A stretch of DNA of 64,000 bases from JARBUG01 sp035628915 (GTDB lineage: Bacteria > Bacillota > Sulfobacillia > Symbiobacteriales > Symbiobacteriaceae). The notes below the pieces were generated by a model. That model made no database searches and had not been told where the DNA came from. It saw nothing but the letters and a program-made list of their open reading frames with translations. The stretch covers positions 124,001 to 188,000 of the forward strand of contig DASPIW010000012.1 in the NCBI GenBank assembly GCA_035628915.1, given 5' to 3'. Of this stretch, positions 44,201 through 53,499 are shown piece by piece. Position numbers and translations under genes: made by a program. Numbering within the stretch: the stretch's first letter is position 1; the number at the start of each line of letters is the position of its first letter.

Positions 44201-44970
44201 ACCAGGTGAAGGCGGCTCGAGCGAAGCTGCAGCAGGAGCTCCTGGACTCCAGCGTGCGCAGCCGGCCGAACTTTGAACAGTCACTCCTGGGGCAGCTTCG
44301 GGTCGTCAAGGATGCTTACGTGGCGGCCTATCGGGATCTGCACCAGAAGGCTCGCCTCTCGCAGACCCAGGATGTGAAGCGCCAGGCATTCCTGAAGGAA
44401 GGCCGATACACCCAACTTCAGACGCTCTCGGCCATTACCCTCTTCCCCCAGGCTGACTTCCAGGCGGTCCAGTCCGACCTAGCCGGCATAAAGGCCTGCG
44501 TCCAGTTGAGTGGCCACGAGCTGGAGAAGACCACGGTTTGCCCGCAGTGCCAGTACCGGCCGGTGGATGAGCCCGTGCTGAAGCAGTTCGGTGCCGTTCT
44601 CGACGGCATGGACGAACGGCTGGATAACCTGCTAGACAAGGTGACCAAGTCGCTGCTCGAGAACCTTAGCGATCCAACGGTAAAGGGGAATATCGCCCTA
44701 CTGACCGACCCGGAGGGTAAGGCGACCCTGGAGGCGTTCCTGGGATCCGGTCAACTCCCCGGCGAGGTGGACGCCAGCTTCGTGAAGGCGGCTAACGAGG
44801 TGCTTTCCGGCCTCGATCCGGTGGTGATCACGAAGGGCAGCCTTGAGCAGGCGCTCTTTGGGGGCGCGGGCCCGCTCACGCCGGACGATCTGAAGAAGCG
44901 GTTTGAGAAGGTTTACACCGATCTGGTGAAAGGCAAGACTCTGAGTCAGGTCCGGTTTGTCTGGGAATAG
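41272..44970 (+). CDS. brxC: BREX ATPase BrxC (DUF6079-like)
   Basis: 1232 residues from the ATG at 41272 behind GGGAGG. The upstream extension to 41026 overlaps brxF out of frame. Walker A GNYGTGKS at about 66-73 and Walker B LLLVVDELLDYLG near 173-185 are clear. A long helical C-terminal half follows, and near residue 1085 there is a zinc-knuckle-like CPQC. BrxC/PglY is the large AAA+ ATPase of BREX, needed for both methylation and phage exclusion. It is followed by a strong hairpin, then pglX. Confidence 0.9.
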   Translation: MRYAELVQFEPIESVVQLTTSDNKAEATRLVSSFVISQAMADNLTKVVFPQLQFQTPKDNMGLLIVGNYGTGKSHLMSVVAAIAEDADQVDNLTNQRVVDPADQIAGQFVVIRDEIGASTDSLRNIICKMLEKGLARHGIEFQFPPQDQIIKNKDALEAMMAAFHEVFPDKGLLLVVDELLDYLGTRTKEYDLRLDLGFLREVGEVCKHTRFRFMAGVQEQLFNNPAFEFVSSQMRRVQERFHQVLISREDVSFVVTQRLLKKTPAQKAQIREYLTGFAHFFGSMTERMDHYVELFPVHPTYLETFERVHVAEKREILRTISTEMAALLQQEVPTDVPGLIAFDSYWGRIKSHPSYQTVPDIRTVMEKANVLEDKIRHGITKRLYVQPALRIIRGLAVHRLTTGDLRVALGLTAQELRDDLCILIPGADDADFLQTLLEKVLQEILTVVNGQFITRNKANGQYYLDVDRDVDYDALIQKKAASLDDDRLDRYYFDALIQVMELIDTPSYRTGFKIWEHEVEWRTRRVNRVGYLFLGAPNERPNTVPFRDFYLYFLEPFAPTKFKDEKKPDEIFFDLAHVDDTFTAALRTYAGAKELASSATGDSQKLYNKKAGDARKEIVDWLRGHMGTAFEVTYQGKKQRLVERAKGHVGNFVDIRAMINAVATVTFEDHFSNLAPEYPSFAVDQPVGQHNRNVACTDALKWIAGSVKGKLGGAVLDGLRLVDNGQIRTTGSPYAQALLQQLKAKGPGQVVNRSEILVEENQLELWQPFKLEPEFLAVVLGALVYTGEVVVALPQGQKKLDTGELDELQRIQAKDLASFKHIERPKDVPVSELRALFELLGLPPGLIVSEATREQGVLELQARVQNLAVDLAKAQSQVASGLTFWNQQLLSETEQNEWKKGLKALKEFVDGLQAYNTTGKLKNFRHDLDAISAQAQNLSILKAYHDLRGLLEKAQELVTYLSQAEGTLPSTHSWRDQVKAARAKLQQELLDSSVRSRPNFEQSLLGQLRVVKDAYVAAYRDLHQKARLSQTQDVKRQAFLKEGRYTQLQTLSAITLFPQADFQAVQSDLAGIKACVQLSGHELEKTTVCPQCQYRPVDEPVLKQFGAVLDGMDERLDNLLDKVTKSLLENLSDPTVKGNIALLTDPEGKATLEAFLGSGQLPGEVDASFVKAANEVLSGLDPVVITKGSLEQALFGGAGPLTPDDLKKRFEKVYTDLVKGKTLSQVRFVWE

Positions 44971-44979
44971 GAACGCAAC

Positions 44980-45012
44980 GAGGCGCTGGGACCCCGCCAG
45001 GCCCAGCGCCTC
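44980..45012 (+). repeat. Intra-operon hairpin between brxC and pglX
   Basis: GAGGCGCTGGG and CCCAGCGCCTC form a perfect 11-bp stem with an 11-nt loop. AAACCTACTTT follows, not a T run. It may be a processing site or weak attenuator setting the ATPase-to-methylase ratio. Confidence 0.7.
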
Positions 45013-45035
45013 AAACCTACTTTGGGGGTTCGTGA

Positions 45036-47834
45036 ATGGCTAAGCAGCAGAGCTTTGATCTGGGGCCCCAGAAGTCGGGGCCGGTCGACTGCCTGGGCAT
45101 GACATTTGAGAACGACGAGGCCCGTCGGGCCTACTTCCTGGAACGGCTGAAGGAGAAGCTGCAAGACCCGGAGTTTCGTAGGCTTCCGGGCTTCCCGAAG
45201 GGGGTGGATGAGGACATCCTTCGGATGTCCGATCCGCCTTATCATACCGCGTGCCCAAATCCATTCGCAGGCGAGTTCATCTCAGTGCATGGCAAGCCTT
45301 ATCAGGAGGATGAGGAGTACAGCCGATCCCCCTTAGCGGTTGACGTGAGTGAAGGAAAGAATGATCCGTTGTACAACGCCCACTCCTATCACACCAAAGT
45401 TCCGCACAAGGCGATAATGCGATATGTCTTGCATTACACCGAACCCGGCGATATAGTCCTGGACCCTTTTTGTGGGTCCGGCATGACAGGCGTGGCTGCT
45501 GCGGCGTGTGGGGCTCCCGATCTTGAGTTCAAAACGGAATTGGAAAGGGACACTCCCGGTGTCCACTGGGGGGAACGACGGGCAATGCTTGGGGACCTTA
45601 GCCCAATCGCTGCCCTTATCGCGCACAACTACCGGGCAGGTTTCGAGAACGCGGACGTCGCTCAGGCCGAACGCGTCTTAGCTGAGGTGGAGGCTACTCT
45701 AGGAGATGTGTTCTCAACCCTGCACACTGGTTGGGATTCTTCCGACCGCCAGTCGCTTAACCGACATAACAAAGAGCCGGAGGGGACAACACCACGCGGG
45801 GTCATCAACTTTGTGCTTTGGTCTGATGTCTTCATTTGTCCTAGTTGCTCGAATGAGGTTGTGTTTTGGAACGCTGCTGCCGACCCTGCAAGGGCAACGG
45901 TAATGGATAGCTTCCTATGTTCACATTGTGGTGGGACTCTGGATAAGGGCAGCATGGACAGGGCCACGGTAGCCGTATTTGATCCAGTGCTGAACCAGGC
46001 GACCACTCGGAGGAAACAAGTTCCAGTCTTGATCAACTATTCATATGAAGGCCGAAGGTATGAGAAGGTGCCTGACAAGCACGACCTCGAAGCCATCCAA
46101 CAGTGTGATTCTCTCGCCAATCTAGAGGTCATCCCATCGGTACCTTATATGCTCAAGGGTGAAGAGTGGGGAGACACCTGGCGAGCCGGTTACCATTACG
46201 GCTACACGCACGCCCATCACTTTTATACTCGCCGAAATCTGGCTGCTTTATCTCACATCTGGAAAGTCGCCCGAGAGGGGAAATCCCGCTTCCTTCAGTT
46301 CTTGTTCACGTCGACTCATGCCTGGACAACGCGCCTTAACAGATTACTAGTATCCAATTACTTTGCCAAACGCGGGGGAGTTATTGGCCAAACGCTGTCA
46401 GGGACCATGTATGTTCCATCTCTGGCTGTAGAAACAAACGCCCTTGAACGGTTCAGACTTCGACTCAGCAGTATTTCAACAATTGCATCGCGGAACGGCC
46501 TAGTCACAACTCAGTCGGCGACAAGTCTCCGCCAGCTTGGGGCGGATTCTATTGACTATATATTTACCGATCCGCCATTCGGCGACAACCTGTACTATTC
46601 TGAACTGAATTTCTTGCTTGAGGCGTGGATGGGGGTCTACACCACCAACAACCCCGAAGCGGTGGTCAGCCCCTCGCAAGGAAAAGGACTGGAAGCGTAT
46701 CTGAACCTCATGGCAGATAGCTTCTCGGAGATGTATCGGGTTCTCAAACCTGGTCGGTGGTTAACAGTTGTCTTTCACAATTCCAAAAATGCAGTGTGGA
46801 ACGCAATCCAGGAGGCAATTGGGAGAGCCGGATTCGTGGTCGCAGACGTTCGGATTCTGGAGAAAACCCATAAGACTTACAAGCAGCTAAACTCAACCAA
46901 TGCCGTGAAGCAGGATCTGGTGATTTCTGCTTACAAGCCGAAGGGCGACTATGGGGTTTCTTTCATGCTTCAGTCTGGAGGAGCCGAAGGCGTCTGGGCA
47001 TTTGTGGCAGAACACCTTCACCAATTGCCTGTTTTTGTGTCGGAGAACGGAGAAGCTGTGCCAATCCCGGAGCGCATGAACTACCTGCTCTTCGACCGCA
47101 TGATTGCCTATTATGTGCAGCGAGGAATTAGCGTACCTATCTCGGCGCCTGAGTTCTACCAGGGACTAAGGCAACGCTTCGCGGAACGAGAAGCTATGTA
47201 TTTCCTTCCTAACCAGGTGATCGAGTACGATAGGGAGAGAGCCAAGGTGGCAAAAGTTCGGCAGCTTACCTTGGTTGTTACCGATGAATCGAGCGCAATT
47301 CTTTGGGTTCGTCAGCAACTTCTCGATAAGCCCCAGTCCTTTCAGGATCTGCAGCCCGTTTTCATGCGTGAGATTCAGGCATGGACGAAATACGAGCGCA
47401 CCATTGAGTTGATGGAGATTCTGGAAGAGAACTTCCTCCTGTTCGATGGCATCGGACCCGTCCCCGCCCAGATTCACACCTACCTCTCCACCAACTTCAA
47501 GGACATGCGTGGCCTGTCAAAGGACGATCCTACCCTCAAAGCCAAGGCGGTTGATCGGTGGTACGTTCCCGATCCCAACAAGCAGGCCGATCTCGATCAA
47601 CTTCGGACCAAGCGCCTCCTCAAGGAGTTTGCGGAGTACAAGGAGAGCAAGCAGAAGAAGCTGAAGCTGTTCCGCACTGAGGCCATCCGAGCCGGTTTCA
47701 AGGCCGCTTACGACCAGAAGGACTACCGCACCATCGTTGACGTGGCGAAGAAACTGCCCGAGCAGGTGATTCAGGAAGACGAAAAGCTCCTGATGTACTA
47801 TGACGTCGCCTCCATGCGGCTGGGTGAGGACTAG
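45036..47834 (+). CDS. pglX: BREX adenine-specific DNA methyltransferase PglX
   Basis: 932 residues. Motif I is LDPFCGSGMTG near 142-152 and motif IV is TDPPFGDN near 510-517. These two are far apart, with a zinc-ribbon-like insert (CPSC near 267, CSHC near 293) between. The N-terminal RMSDPPYHTACPNPF is characteristic of this class. It methylates adenine in a specific non-palindromic site to mark self DNA. Hand counts show the middle (about 45.4-47.3 kb) at about 45-52 percent GC against about 60-65 percent in the flanking genes, so the specificity-bearing part may have been exchanged. Confidence 0.92.
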   Translation: MAKQQSFDLGPQKSGPVDCLGMTFENDEARRAYFLERLKEKLQDPEFRRLPGFPKGVDEDILRMSDPPYHTACPNPFAGEFISVHGKPYQEDEEYSRSPLAVDVSEGKNDPLYNAHSYHTKVPHKAIMRYVLHYTEPGDIVLDPFCGSGMTGVAAAACGAPDLEFKTELERDTPGVHWGERRAMLGDLSPIAALIAHNYRAGFENADVAQAERVLAEVEATLGDVFSTLHTGWDSSDRQSLNRHNKEPEGTTPRGVINFVLWSDVFICPSCSNEVVFWNAAADPARATVMDSFLCSHCGGTLDKGSMDRATVAVFDPVLNQATTRRKQVPVLINYSYEGRRYEKVPDKHDLEAIQQCDSLANLEVIPSVPYMLKGEEWGDTWRAGYHYGYTHAHHFYTRRNLAALSHIWKVAREGKSRFLQFLFTSTHAWTTRLNRLLVSNYFAKRGGVIGQTLSGTMYVPSLAVETNALERFRLRLSSISTIASRNGLVTTQSATSLRQLGADSIDYIFTDPPFGDNLYYSELNFLLEAWMGVYTTNNPEAVVSPSQGKGLEAYLNLMADSFSEMYRVLKPGRWLTVVFHNSKNAVWNAIQEAIGRAGFVVADVRILEKTHKTYKQLNSTNAVKQDLVISAYKPKGDYGVSFMLQSGGAEGVWAFVAEHLHQLPVFVSENGEAVPIPERMNYLLFDRMIAYYVQRGISVPISAPEFYQGLRQRFAEREAMYFLPNQVIEYDRERAKVAKVRQLTLVVTDESSAILWVRQQLLDKPQSFQDLQPVFMREIQAWTKYERTIELMEILEENFLLFDGIGPVPAQIHTYLSTNFKDMRGLSKDDPTLKAKAVDRWYVPDPNKQADLDQLRTKRLLKEFAEYKESKQKKLKLFRTEAIRAGFKAAYDQKDYRTIVDVAKKLPEQVIQEDEKLLMYYDVASMRLGED

Positions 47835-47836
47835 CG

Positions 47837-50683
47837 GTGAACGGAAATACGTTTGCGAGCGGCAGCTGGGCCTTGGTGGCCGGTTCCCGCGCCCCCTGCC
47901 AGGTCATCAGTAAGGAAAGTGTTTTCGGCCAGACCACCTACCAGGTCTGGCTCCCAGAAAACCGGGAGTTGCGACTCCTCCCAGCATCCCTACTCCTGGC
48001 CATCTCCGAAGATGCGGTTGCCCCCAGCCTGGACGCCATCCGCTACGTCGCCGCAGCCGCCCGCATCACCGAGGCACTCGCCACGGATGCGCTGGTCGCC
48101 CCGGTGGAGGGGAAACTGATTCCCCTGCCCCACCAGCTCTACGCGCTTTCACGGGTGATGAGCGGAGACAAGGTCCGTTACCTGCTCGCAGACGAGGTTG
48201 GCCTCGGTAAGACCATCGAGGCCGGCCTGGTAATGCGTGAGCTGAAACTACGTGGCCGGGCAAAGCGGATTCTAGTGATCGCCCCTACGGGGCTGGTTAC
48301 GCAGTGGGTCCAGGAGATGCAGACTCACTTCGATGAGAAACTCCACTTGGTTATCCCCGGGGACTTCGCAGCCGTCCGCGGCATGCTCGGCATCGATGAG
48401 CGGGAGAACCTCTGGCGCCTCCATGACCAGGTGGTCACCCCCCTGGACTCCGTGAAACCGCTGGACAGTCGGCGCGGCTGGACTCGGGAGCAGGTCGACC
48501 GGTACAACCGAGAACGCTTTCAAGACCTTGTGGCGGCTGGCTGGGATCTGATCGTCATCGATGAAAGCCACCGGCTGGGCGGCTCAACCGATGCAGTGGC
48601 CCGGTACCGCCTGGGTGAAGCACTAGCTACAGCTTCCGGGGCGCTGCTCCTACTCTCCGCTACGCCTCACCAGGGTAAGACGGACCAATTCCGCCGGCTC
48701 ATGGCTCTACTCGACCCCGATGCCTTCGTGGACGAATCGGACATTCGCAAAGAAAAGGTCGCACCCTACGTCATCCGCACGGAGAAGCGCCATGCGATTG
48801 ACACGGAGGGGCGCCCCCTCTTCCAACCCCGCCATGTACAACTTCGCTCCGTTCCGTGGAACCACCAGAACCCCGACCAGCAAGTCCTGTACGATGGCGT
48901 CACCGACTACGTGCGCAAGGGATACAACCAGGCGCTACGGGAAGGGAACTATACCGCTTCCTTCCTGATGATCCTAATGCAGCGGCTCGTCTCCTCGTCA
49001 ACTCGGGCCATCAAGGCGGCGTTGGAGAAGCGTCTGGATGTCGTCGAGGGCACCCGGGTGGTTCAACCCTCCTTCTTCGGGGTGGAACTTGACCCCTCAG
49101 CCTTCGACAGCCTGGAGTCACCGGCGCTCATGGATCGACTGGTAGAGGCCAAGCTGAAGGGCGTAAAGGACGAAAGAGCCCAGGTGATGCGCCTGCTCTC
49201 CTTGGCGCGCCGCGTGGAGGCGACCGCCCCGGACGCTAAGGCCAAGGCTCTGCTGGACCTGATCTACGAAATTCAGCAGGCGGAGAATGATCCCGCCGTG
49301 AAGCTCCTGATCTTCACCGAGTTCGTTCCCACCCAGCAGATGCTAGCCGATTTCCTTGGCAACCGGGGCTTCAAGGTTACCTGCCTGAACGGGTCGCTGA
49401 ACGTGGAAGAGAGAAAGGACGTCCAGCAGGCGTTCCGCGAAGGGGCCCAGATTTTGATCTCCACGGATGCCGGCGGCGAGGGCTTGAACCTGCAGTTCTG
49501 CCACGTTGTGATCAACTTCGACCTGCCCTGGAACCCGATGAAGCTGGAACAGCGCATCGGCCGTGTGGACCGCATTGGCCAGAAACACCTAGTCCGAGCG
49601 GTCAACTTTGCCCTGGAGGAATCTGTGGAACTCCGAGTGCGGGAAGTACTTGAGGAAAAGCTCGCCCGTATTCTTGAGGAGTTCGGCGTGGACAAGCTCG
49701 GTGACGTACTCGACTCAGAGGCCACCGACGTCAACTTCGATGATGTCTACATGGCAGCGGTAATGGACCCCGACACGGCCCTGGCGCAAGTTGACTCTCT
49801 GGTGGCAGATCTCCGGGCCAAGGCGGCAGCGACGGTGGCGGCCAGCAGCCTGCTTGGGGCGGAAACCGAACACGACCCGGAGGCGGCACAGCGGATCGCC
49901 TACCACCAGGTGCCTTTCTGGACCGAGCAGATGACGCTCAGCTATCTCCGCGACCACCAGACGGAGGGTGGGCGAATCGAGTCGGTCGGCGCTGCCTATC
50001 GCCTCACGTTCCCGGGAGGAGATCAGACCGAACCCGTGGTCTTTGACCGCAAGGCGGCAGACGACCGGGCTGATCTGATCACCCTAGAAGACCCCCGCAT
50101 CCGAAAACTTCTGGATGCCATGACACCGTCCACCCCCGGCATGCCCATCCCCGGCGCCATCCTCCCGGGCATCTCCAACCTCGTTACCGGCACCTTCGCG
50201 CTGTGGCAGGTGACACTTGAGAGCCCGGCCGACACCAGGCGCCGCATCTTCCCGCTTTTCCGCAGCGACGATGGGCGCATCCTCCGACCCACAGCAACCC
50301 GGACCTGGGACCTGCTTCTGGACGTTGCAGGCGCTGGGATCCCCTACCGCCGTGCGGACTTGACCGGAGAGCCTGCCAGGGCGCTGCGGGAGGAACTGCG
50401 CCAATCCGCAGAGCAGGTTGGCGCTGAACTCTACACCGTCATCCAGCGGGAGCATGAGGCCACGTTAGCCCGGGAAGAACAGACCCGCACAGAGGCATTC
50501 CAATCGAGGCGCCGTGAGATCGAACGGATTGGTCTCCCCCAGGTGCGCCAGTACCGGCTGCAGAGACTAGAGCTGGAACGGCAGGCGTGGGAGCTTGAGA
50601 TTGCTTCCAAGCGAAACGCCTGGCCCGCGCTGGAGCCCCTCTTACTTCTCCGTATCCTCGCCGAAGGGGAGGTCACAGGATGA
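47837..50683 (+). CDS. brxHII: BREX helicase BrxHII (SNF2-like)
   Basis: 948 residues, GTG start 2 nt after the pglX stop. SF2 motifs are intact: ADEVGLGKTIEAG near 117-129, VIDESHRLGG near 238, SATPHQGK, and the C-terminal STDAGGEGLNLQ with QRIGRVDRIGQKH. The C-terminal 250 residues are charged and helical. BrxHII is a hallmark helicase of type 3 BREX. It ends with an ATGA overlap onto pglZ, so the two are translationally coupled. Confidence 0.9.
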   Translation: MNGNTFASGSWALVAGSRAPCQVISKESVFGQTTYQVWLPENRELRLLPASLLLAISEDAVAPSLDAIRYVAAAARITEALATDALVAPVEGKLIPLPHQLYALSRVMSGDKVRYLLADEVGLGKTIEAGLVMRELKLRGRAKRILVIAPTGLVTQWVQEMQTHFDEKLHLVIPGDFAAVRGMLGIDERENLWRLHDQVVTPLDSVKPLDSRRGWTREQVDRYNRERFQDLVAAGWDLIVIDESHRLGGSTDAVARYRLGEALATASGALLLLSATPHQGKTDQFRRLMALLDPDAFVDESDIRKEKVAPYVIRTEKRHAIDTEGRPLFQPRHVQLRSVPWNHQNPDQQVLYDGVTDYVRKGYNQALREGNYTASFLMILMQRLVSSSTRAIKAALEKRLDVVEGTRVVQPSFFGVELDPSAFDSLESPALMDRLVEAKLKGVKDERAQVMRLLSLARRVEATAPDAKAKALLDLIYEIQQAENDPAVKLLIFTEFVPTQQMLADFLGNRGFKVTCLNGSLNVEERKDVQQAFREGAQILISTDAGGEGLNLQFCHVVINFDLPWNPMKLEQRIGRVDRIGQKHLVRAVNFALEESVELRVREVLEEKLARILEEFGVDKLGDVLDSEATDVNFDDVYMAAVMDPDTALAQVDSLVADLRAKAAATVAASSLLGAETEHDPEAAQRIAYHQVPFWTEQMTLSYLRDHQTEGGRIESVGAAYRLTFPGGDQTEPVVFDRKAADDRADLITLEDPRIRKLLDAMTPSTPGMPIPGAILPGISNLVTGTFALWQVTLESPADTRRRIFPLFRSDDGRILRPTATRTWDLLLDVAGAGIPYRRADLTGEPARALREELRQSAEQVGAELYTVIQREHEATLAREEQTRTEAFQSRRREIERIGLPQVRQYRLQRLELERQAWELEIASKRNAWPALEPLLLLRILAEGEVTG

Positions 50684-52713
50684 TGCAGTCGGCAGGATCG
50701 ACCTGGCAGCAGCAGTTACTGAAGTGGTTCACGCCCGAGATCGCGACCGTCGCTCCCGTTACGGTACTGATCGATCCTGATGGCCTCTACCAGGACCCAG
50801 CTCTGCTGGCAGCGATGGAAGGGGCCGGCTTCGCCATTCTTCGGTACGACGATCCGCTCCGGTTCCGTCTGACCTACGAACGGGAATACCGGGAGCGTTG
50901 GGACCGGGGCGCGAAGACCAGAGCCCTGGTGATTCACAGCCACATCCCGGGCGAAGACCTGCCCTTCGATCTGGTCGAAGAGGTAGCCCTGGCCGACCAC
51001 ATCCGTACCGTAAAGCTCTCGGACTTCTTTGATCACCTCGACCCCAACCTGCTGCTCGAACTGGACAGGGACCTGCTGGGAACTCTTTGGACGAGCTACC
51101 AACACCAACCGCCCGGTCACGGCGGAGTGAACGCCACGGCGGACTACCTTCTGGCGAAGGTTTTCCTACTGAATCCCGAGCCGTGGCATACCCCTGCGGC
51201 CCTTCTGTCGTCGCTGCTCGCACACCACTACCGTGGGCGGGCACTTCCCGCTGGATTGGTGCACCGGTTAGTCACTCGGCTGGAATCGCGCTTCTCAGAC
51301 TGGCCACTCCGGCAATTGTGGGCGGACCGGGCCACCTTCTATCAATTCCTGGCCGAGCGTTGGTTCCTGTTCCTGCACCACGAGATACCCGTTAAGCCCG
51401 GCACACTGCGCGAAACCCCGAAAGCCTTCATACTGCCAGGTCCGGTCGACTTACCGTTCAGCGCCAGAGAGGTGCGCGTGTACTTGGACACGCTCTTCTT
51501 GGAAGGCCAGATTCCTCCGGCGAAGGGGATCGACCAACGGGAAGTGCCGAACGACTGGATGCGGCTAGGCGTTGCCCCGTTGACTGATGAAGACCGTGCA
51601 CAACGGTTTGTGCGGCAGACAGAGCAGTTGCAAGTTGAGTTGCCCAGCTCTTCTGCGTCACACCACCAGTGGCTTAGCTTTGGGCGGAAGTTGGGCGAAT
51701 GGCTGGCCACTCGATGGCGTTTGACACTGCCGGCGGAAGTAGAGACAGAGGCAACCTCCCTGCATCAAGAAGCCGAGCAACGGTTCGCCGCCTGGGTTAC
51801 CGCTCGGTTCAGCAGCATGCTCAGCTTGCCACCAATCCCAGGCCCCCTGGTTGTCCACCAAGTAGCTCCCCACATGGCCCGTGGCTGGGATGCGTTGGGT
51901 CGGCCCAAGCGGGCCTTGATCGTGGTCGATGGCATGAATTGGGCCCAATGGTCCCTACTTCGGCGTGGACTGGACCTCAAAGTTGACTTCACCATGCAGG
52001 AAAACAACATCCTGGCCTTTGCGCCATCCATTACGCAGGTCTCCCGGCAGGCGCTCTTCGCAGGGGACCTTCCGTGGAATTTTGCGGCCTCGATTACAAC
52101 CACCAGCAAAGAAGAAGCACACTGGCGCTCGTTTTGGGAACGCCAGGGCGCCATGAAGATCCAGGTAGGTTACCTGCTGTATGGTGAAGGAGAGAGCCTG
52201 CCGGCTTTCCTGGATCGTCTTGAGGCTCTCACGAGCAAGCCGGCCACTCGGATAATCGGGCTCGTGCTGGGGCAGGTCGACAAGCTGACCCACGGTGCCG
52301 CCGGTGTGGTCTCAAGCCGGGAGCTGCAGAAACACGTAGCTGCCTGGGGTGAAAGCGGCACACTCCGCCAGGTACTGGAGCACCTCCTGACAGCAGGTTA
52401 TGAACTCTGGCTGACAGCGGACCATGGGAACGTCGAGGCCGTCGGCGTCGGGAACCCGGGGACTGGTGCCATGACTGAAGAGCGCAGTGAGAGGGCCTTG
52501 GTCTTTACCCATGCCAATTTGCGAGATGCGACCGCCCTGAAGTTCCCAGGCGCCGTCCCCTGGACGGGTGCAGGGCTGCCTGATGACTACCATGCCCTGC
52601 TGGCAAAGGGTTTTGAAGCGTTCACATCCGTGGATAAGCATACGTTAAGCCACGGCGGGATCAGCATTGAGGAGATGGTGGTGCCGTTCGTGCGAATGGA
52701 GCGGAATCGATGA
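50680..52713 (+). CDS. pglZ: BREX phosphatase-fold protein PglZ
   Basis: 677 residues. The alkaline-phosphatase-superfamily core is visible as LIVVDGMNWAQW near 411-422. It also has LTADHGNVEAVG near 578-589, and the C-terminal HGGISIEEMVVPFVRM. PglZ is the signature protein present in all BREX and Pgl systems. The N-terminal half is the usual variable helical region. Its start and stop overlap both neighbours by ATGA. Confidence 0.93.
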   Translation: MMQSAGSTWQQQLLKWFTPEIATVAPVTVLIDPDGLYQDPALLAAMEGAGFAILRYDDPLRFRLTYEREYRERWDRGAKTRALVIHSHIPGEDLPFDLVEEVALADHIRTVKLSDFFDHLDPNLLLELDRDLLGTLWTSYQHQPPGHGGVNATADYLLAKVFLLNPEPWHTPAALLSSLLAHHYRGRALPAGLVHRLVTRLESRFSDWPLRQLWADRATFYQFLAERWFLFLHHEIPVKPGTLRETPKAFILPGPVDLPFSAREVRVYLDTLFLEGQIPPAKGIDQREVPNDWMRLGVAPLTDEDRAQRFVRQTEQLQVELPSSSASHHQWLSFGRKLGEWLATRWRLTLPAEVETEATSLHQEAEQRFAAWVTARFSSMLSLPPIPGPLVVHQVAPHMARGWDALGRPKRALIVVDGMNWAQWSLLRRGLDLKVDFTMQENNILAFAPSITQVSRQALFAGDLPWNFAASITTTSKEEAHWRSFWERQGAMKIQVGYLLYGEGESLPAFLDRLEALTSKPATRIIGLVLGQVDKLTHGAAGVVSSRELQKHVAAWGESGTLRQVLEHLLTAGYELWLTADHGNVEAVGVGNPGTGAMTEERSERALVFTHANLRDATALKFPGAVPWTGAGLPDDYHALLAKGFEAFTSVDKHTLSHGGISIEEMVVPFVRMERNR

Positions 52714-53429
52714 TAGAGCGAAAGATGATCGGCTTTGACCGCCGGCTCAACAAGGAGTGGCTGGACGCAGCCGCTGCTCTAGTCGCCGAGGGCAGACCGG
52801 TTTCTGAAGTACGGGAGCGACTCAAGCAACTCCTGAGCCCTGAGCAGGGTCCCGAAGCCGTTGAGAAAACACTCATCGTCCTTGGCCGCCTATGGTGGCG
52901 GGCCCCGCAGGATTTGGTTCCTATGCAGACTCGGGCGTTGACGCTCCTGCCGACCGTTGAACCCAAGGAACGGATTGCGATTTACTGGGCCTTATGTATG
53001 GCCATATACCCCCTCTTCCTCGATACGGCCAGGCTGACCGGGCGCCTTCTAGGCCTTCAAGGCGAAGCGAAGTTACAGCAACTAGGCGTGCGTGTCGCTG
53101 ATCTGTGGGGAGACCGGGAGACAATTCCCCGTGCGGTCCAACGCATCACCCGATCCATGGTCCAGTGGGGCGTCTTGTGCGATACGGAGCAGGCTGGAGT
53201 TTACCGACAAGCCTCTCCGATTGCCGTAAAGGGGGACCTGGGTGCTCTCCTGGTGGAAGGGCTGCTCCTAGGGCACACCGATGGCGGCCTGACGAGAGAA
53301 CAAGTAGATGGGCACCCCGCCCTGTTCCCCTTTGAACTCGGCGTCCGGCCCTACGAACTGCGACAGCGTTCCGAGTTTGAGGTGTTCCGCCAAGGTGTGG
53401 ACATGGAGTTCATCAGGCTTAAGAAGTAA
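52710..53429 (+). CDS. brxA: BREX protein BrxA (DUF1819-like)
   Basis: 239 residues, start overlapping the pglZ stop. It is a small helical protein with a winged-helix-like organisation: LLSPEQGPEAVEKTLIVLGRLWWRAP, then RAVQRITRSMVQWGVL. It is placed last in the operon, as brxA is in type 3 BREX. The family assignment rests on position, length and general pattern more than on a sharp motif. BrxA is thought to bind DNA. Confidence 0.75.
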   Translation: MIERKMIGFDRRLNKEWLDAAAALVAEGRPVSEVRERLKQLLSPEQGPEAVEKTLIVLGRLWWRAPQDLVPMQTRALTLLPTVEPKERIAIYWALCMAIYPLFLDTARLTGRLLGLQGEAKLQQLGVRVADLWGDRETIPRAVQRITRSMVQWGVLCDTEQAGVYRQASPIAVKGDLGALLVEGLLLGHTDGGLTREQVDGHPALFPFELGVRPYELRQRSEFEVFRQGVDMEFIRLKK

Positions 53430-53430
53430 A

Positions 53431-53460
53431 CCAGGCGGAGGTCACATGACCTCCGCCTGG
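53431..53460. terminator. BREX operon terminator
   Basis: A perfect 13-bp stem, CCAGGCGGAGGTC with GACCTCCGCCTGG around ACAT, starts one base after the brxA stop. It lies between convergent operons and may act on both strands; the T tract is weak. Confidence 0.8.
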
Positions 53461-53499
53461 CCCTCTGTTGCGAGCTTGGACGGACGCGGACGACGTGGC

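Noticed and set aside
47837..50683. DISARM helicase (drmD-like)
   Set aside because: The flanking pglZ, brxC and brxF genes fix it as BREX; no drmA, drmB or drmC present.
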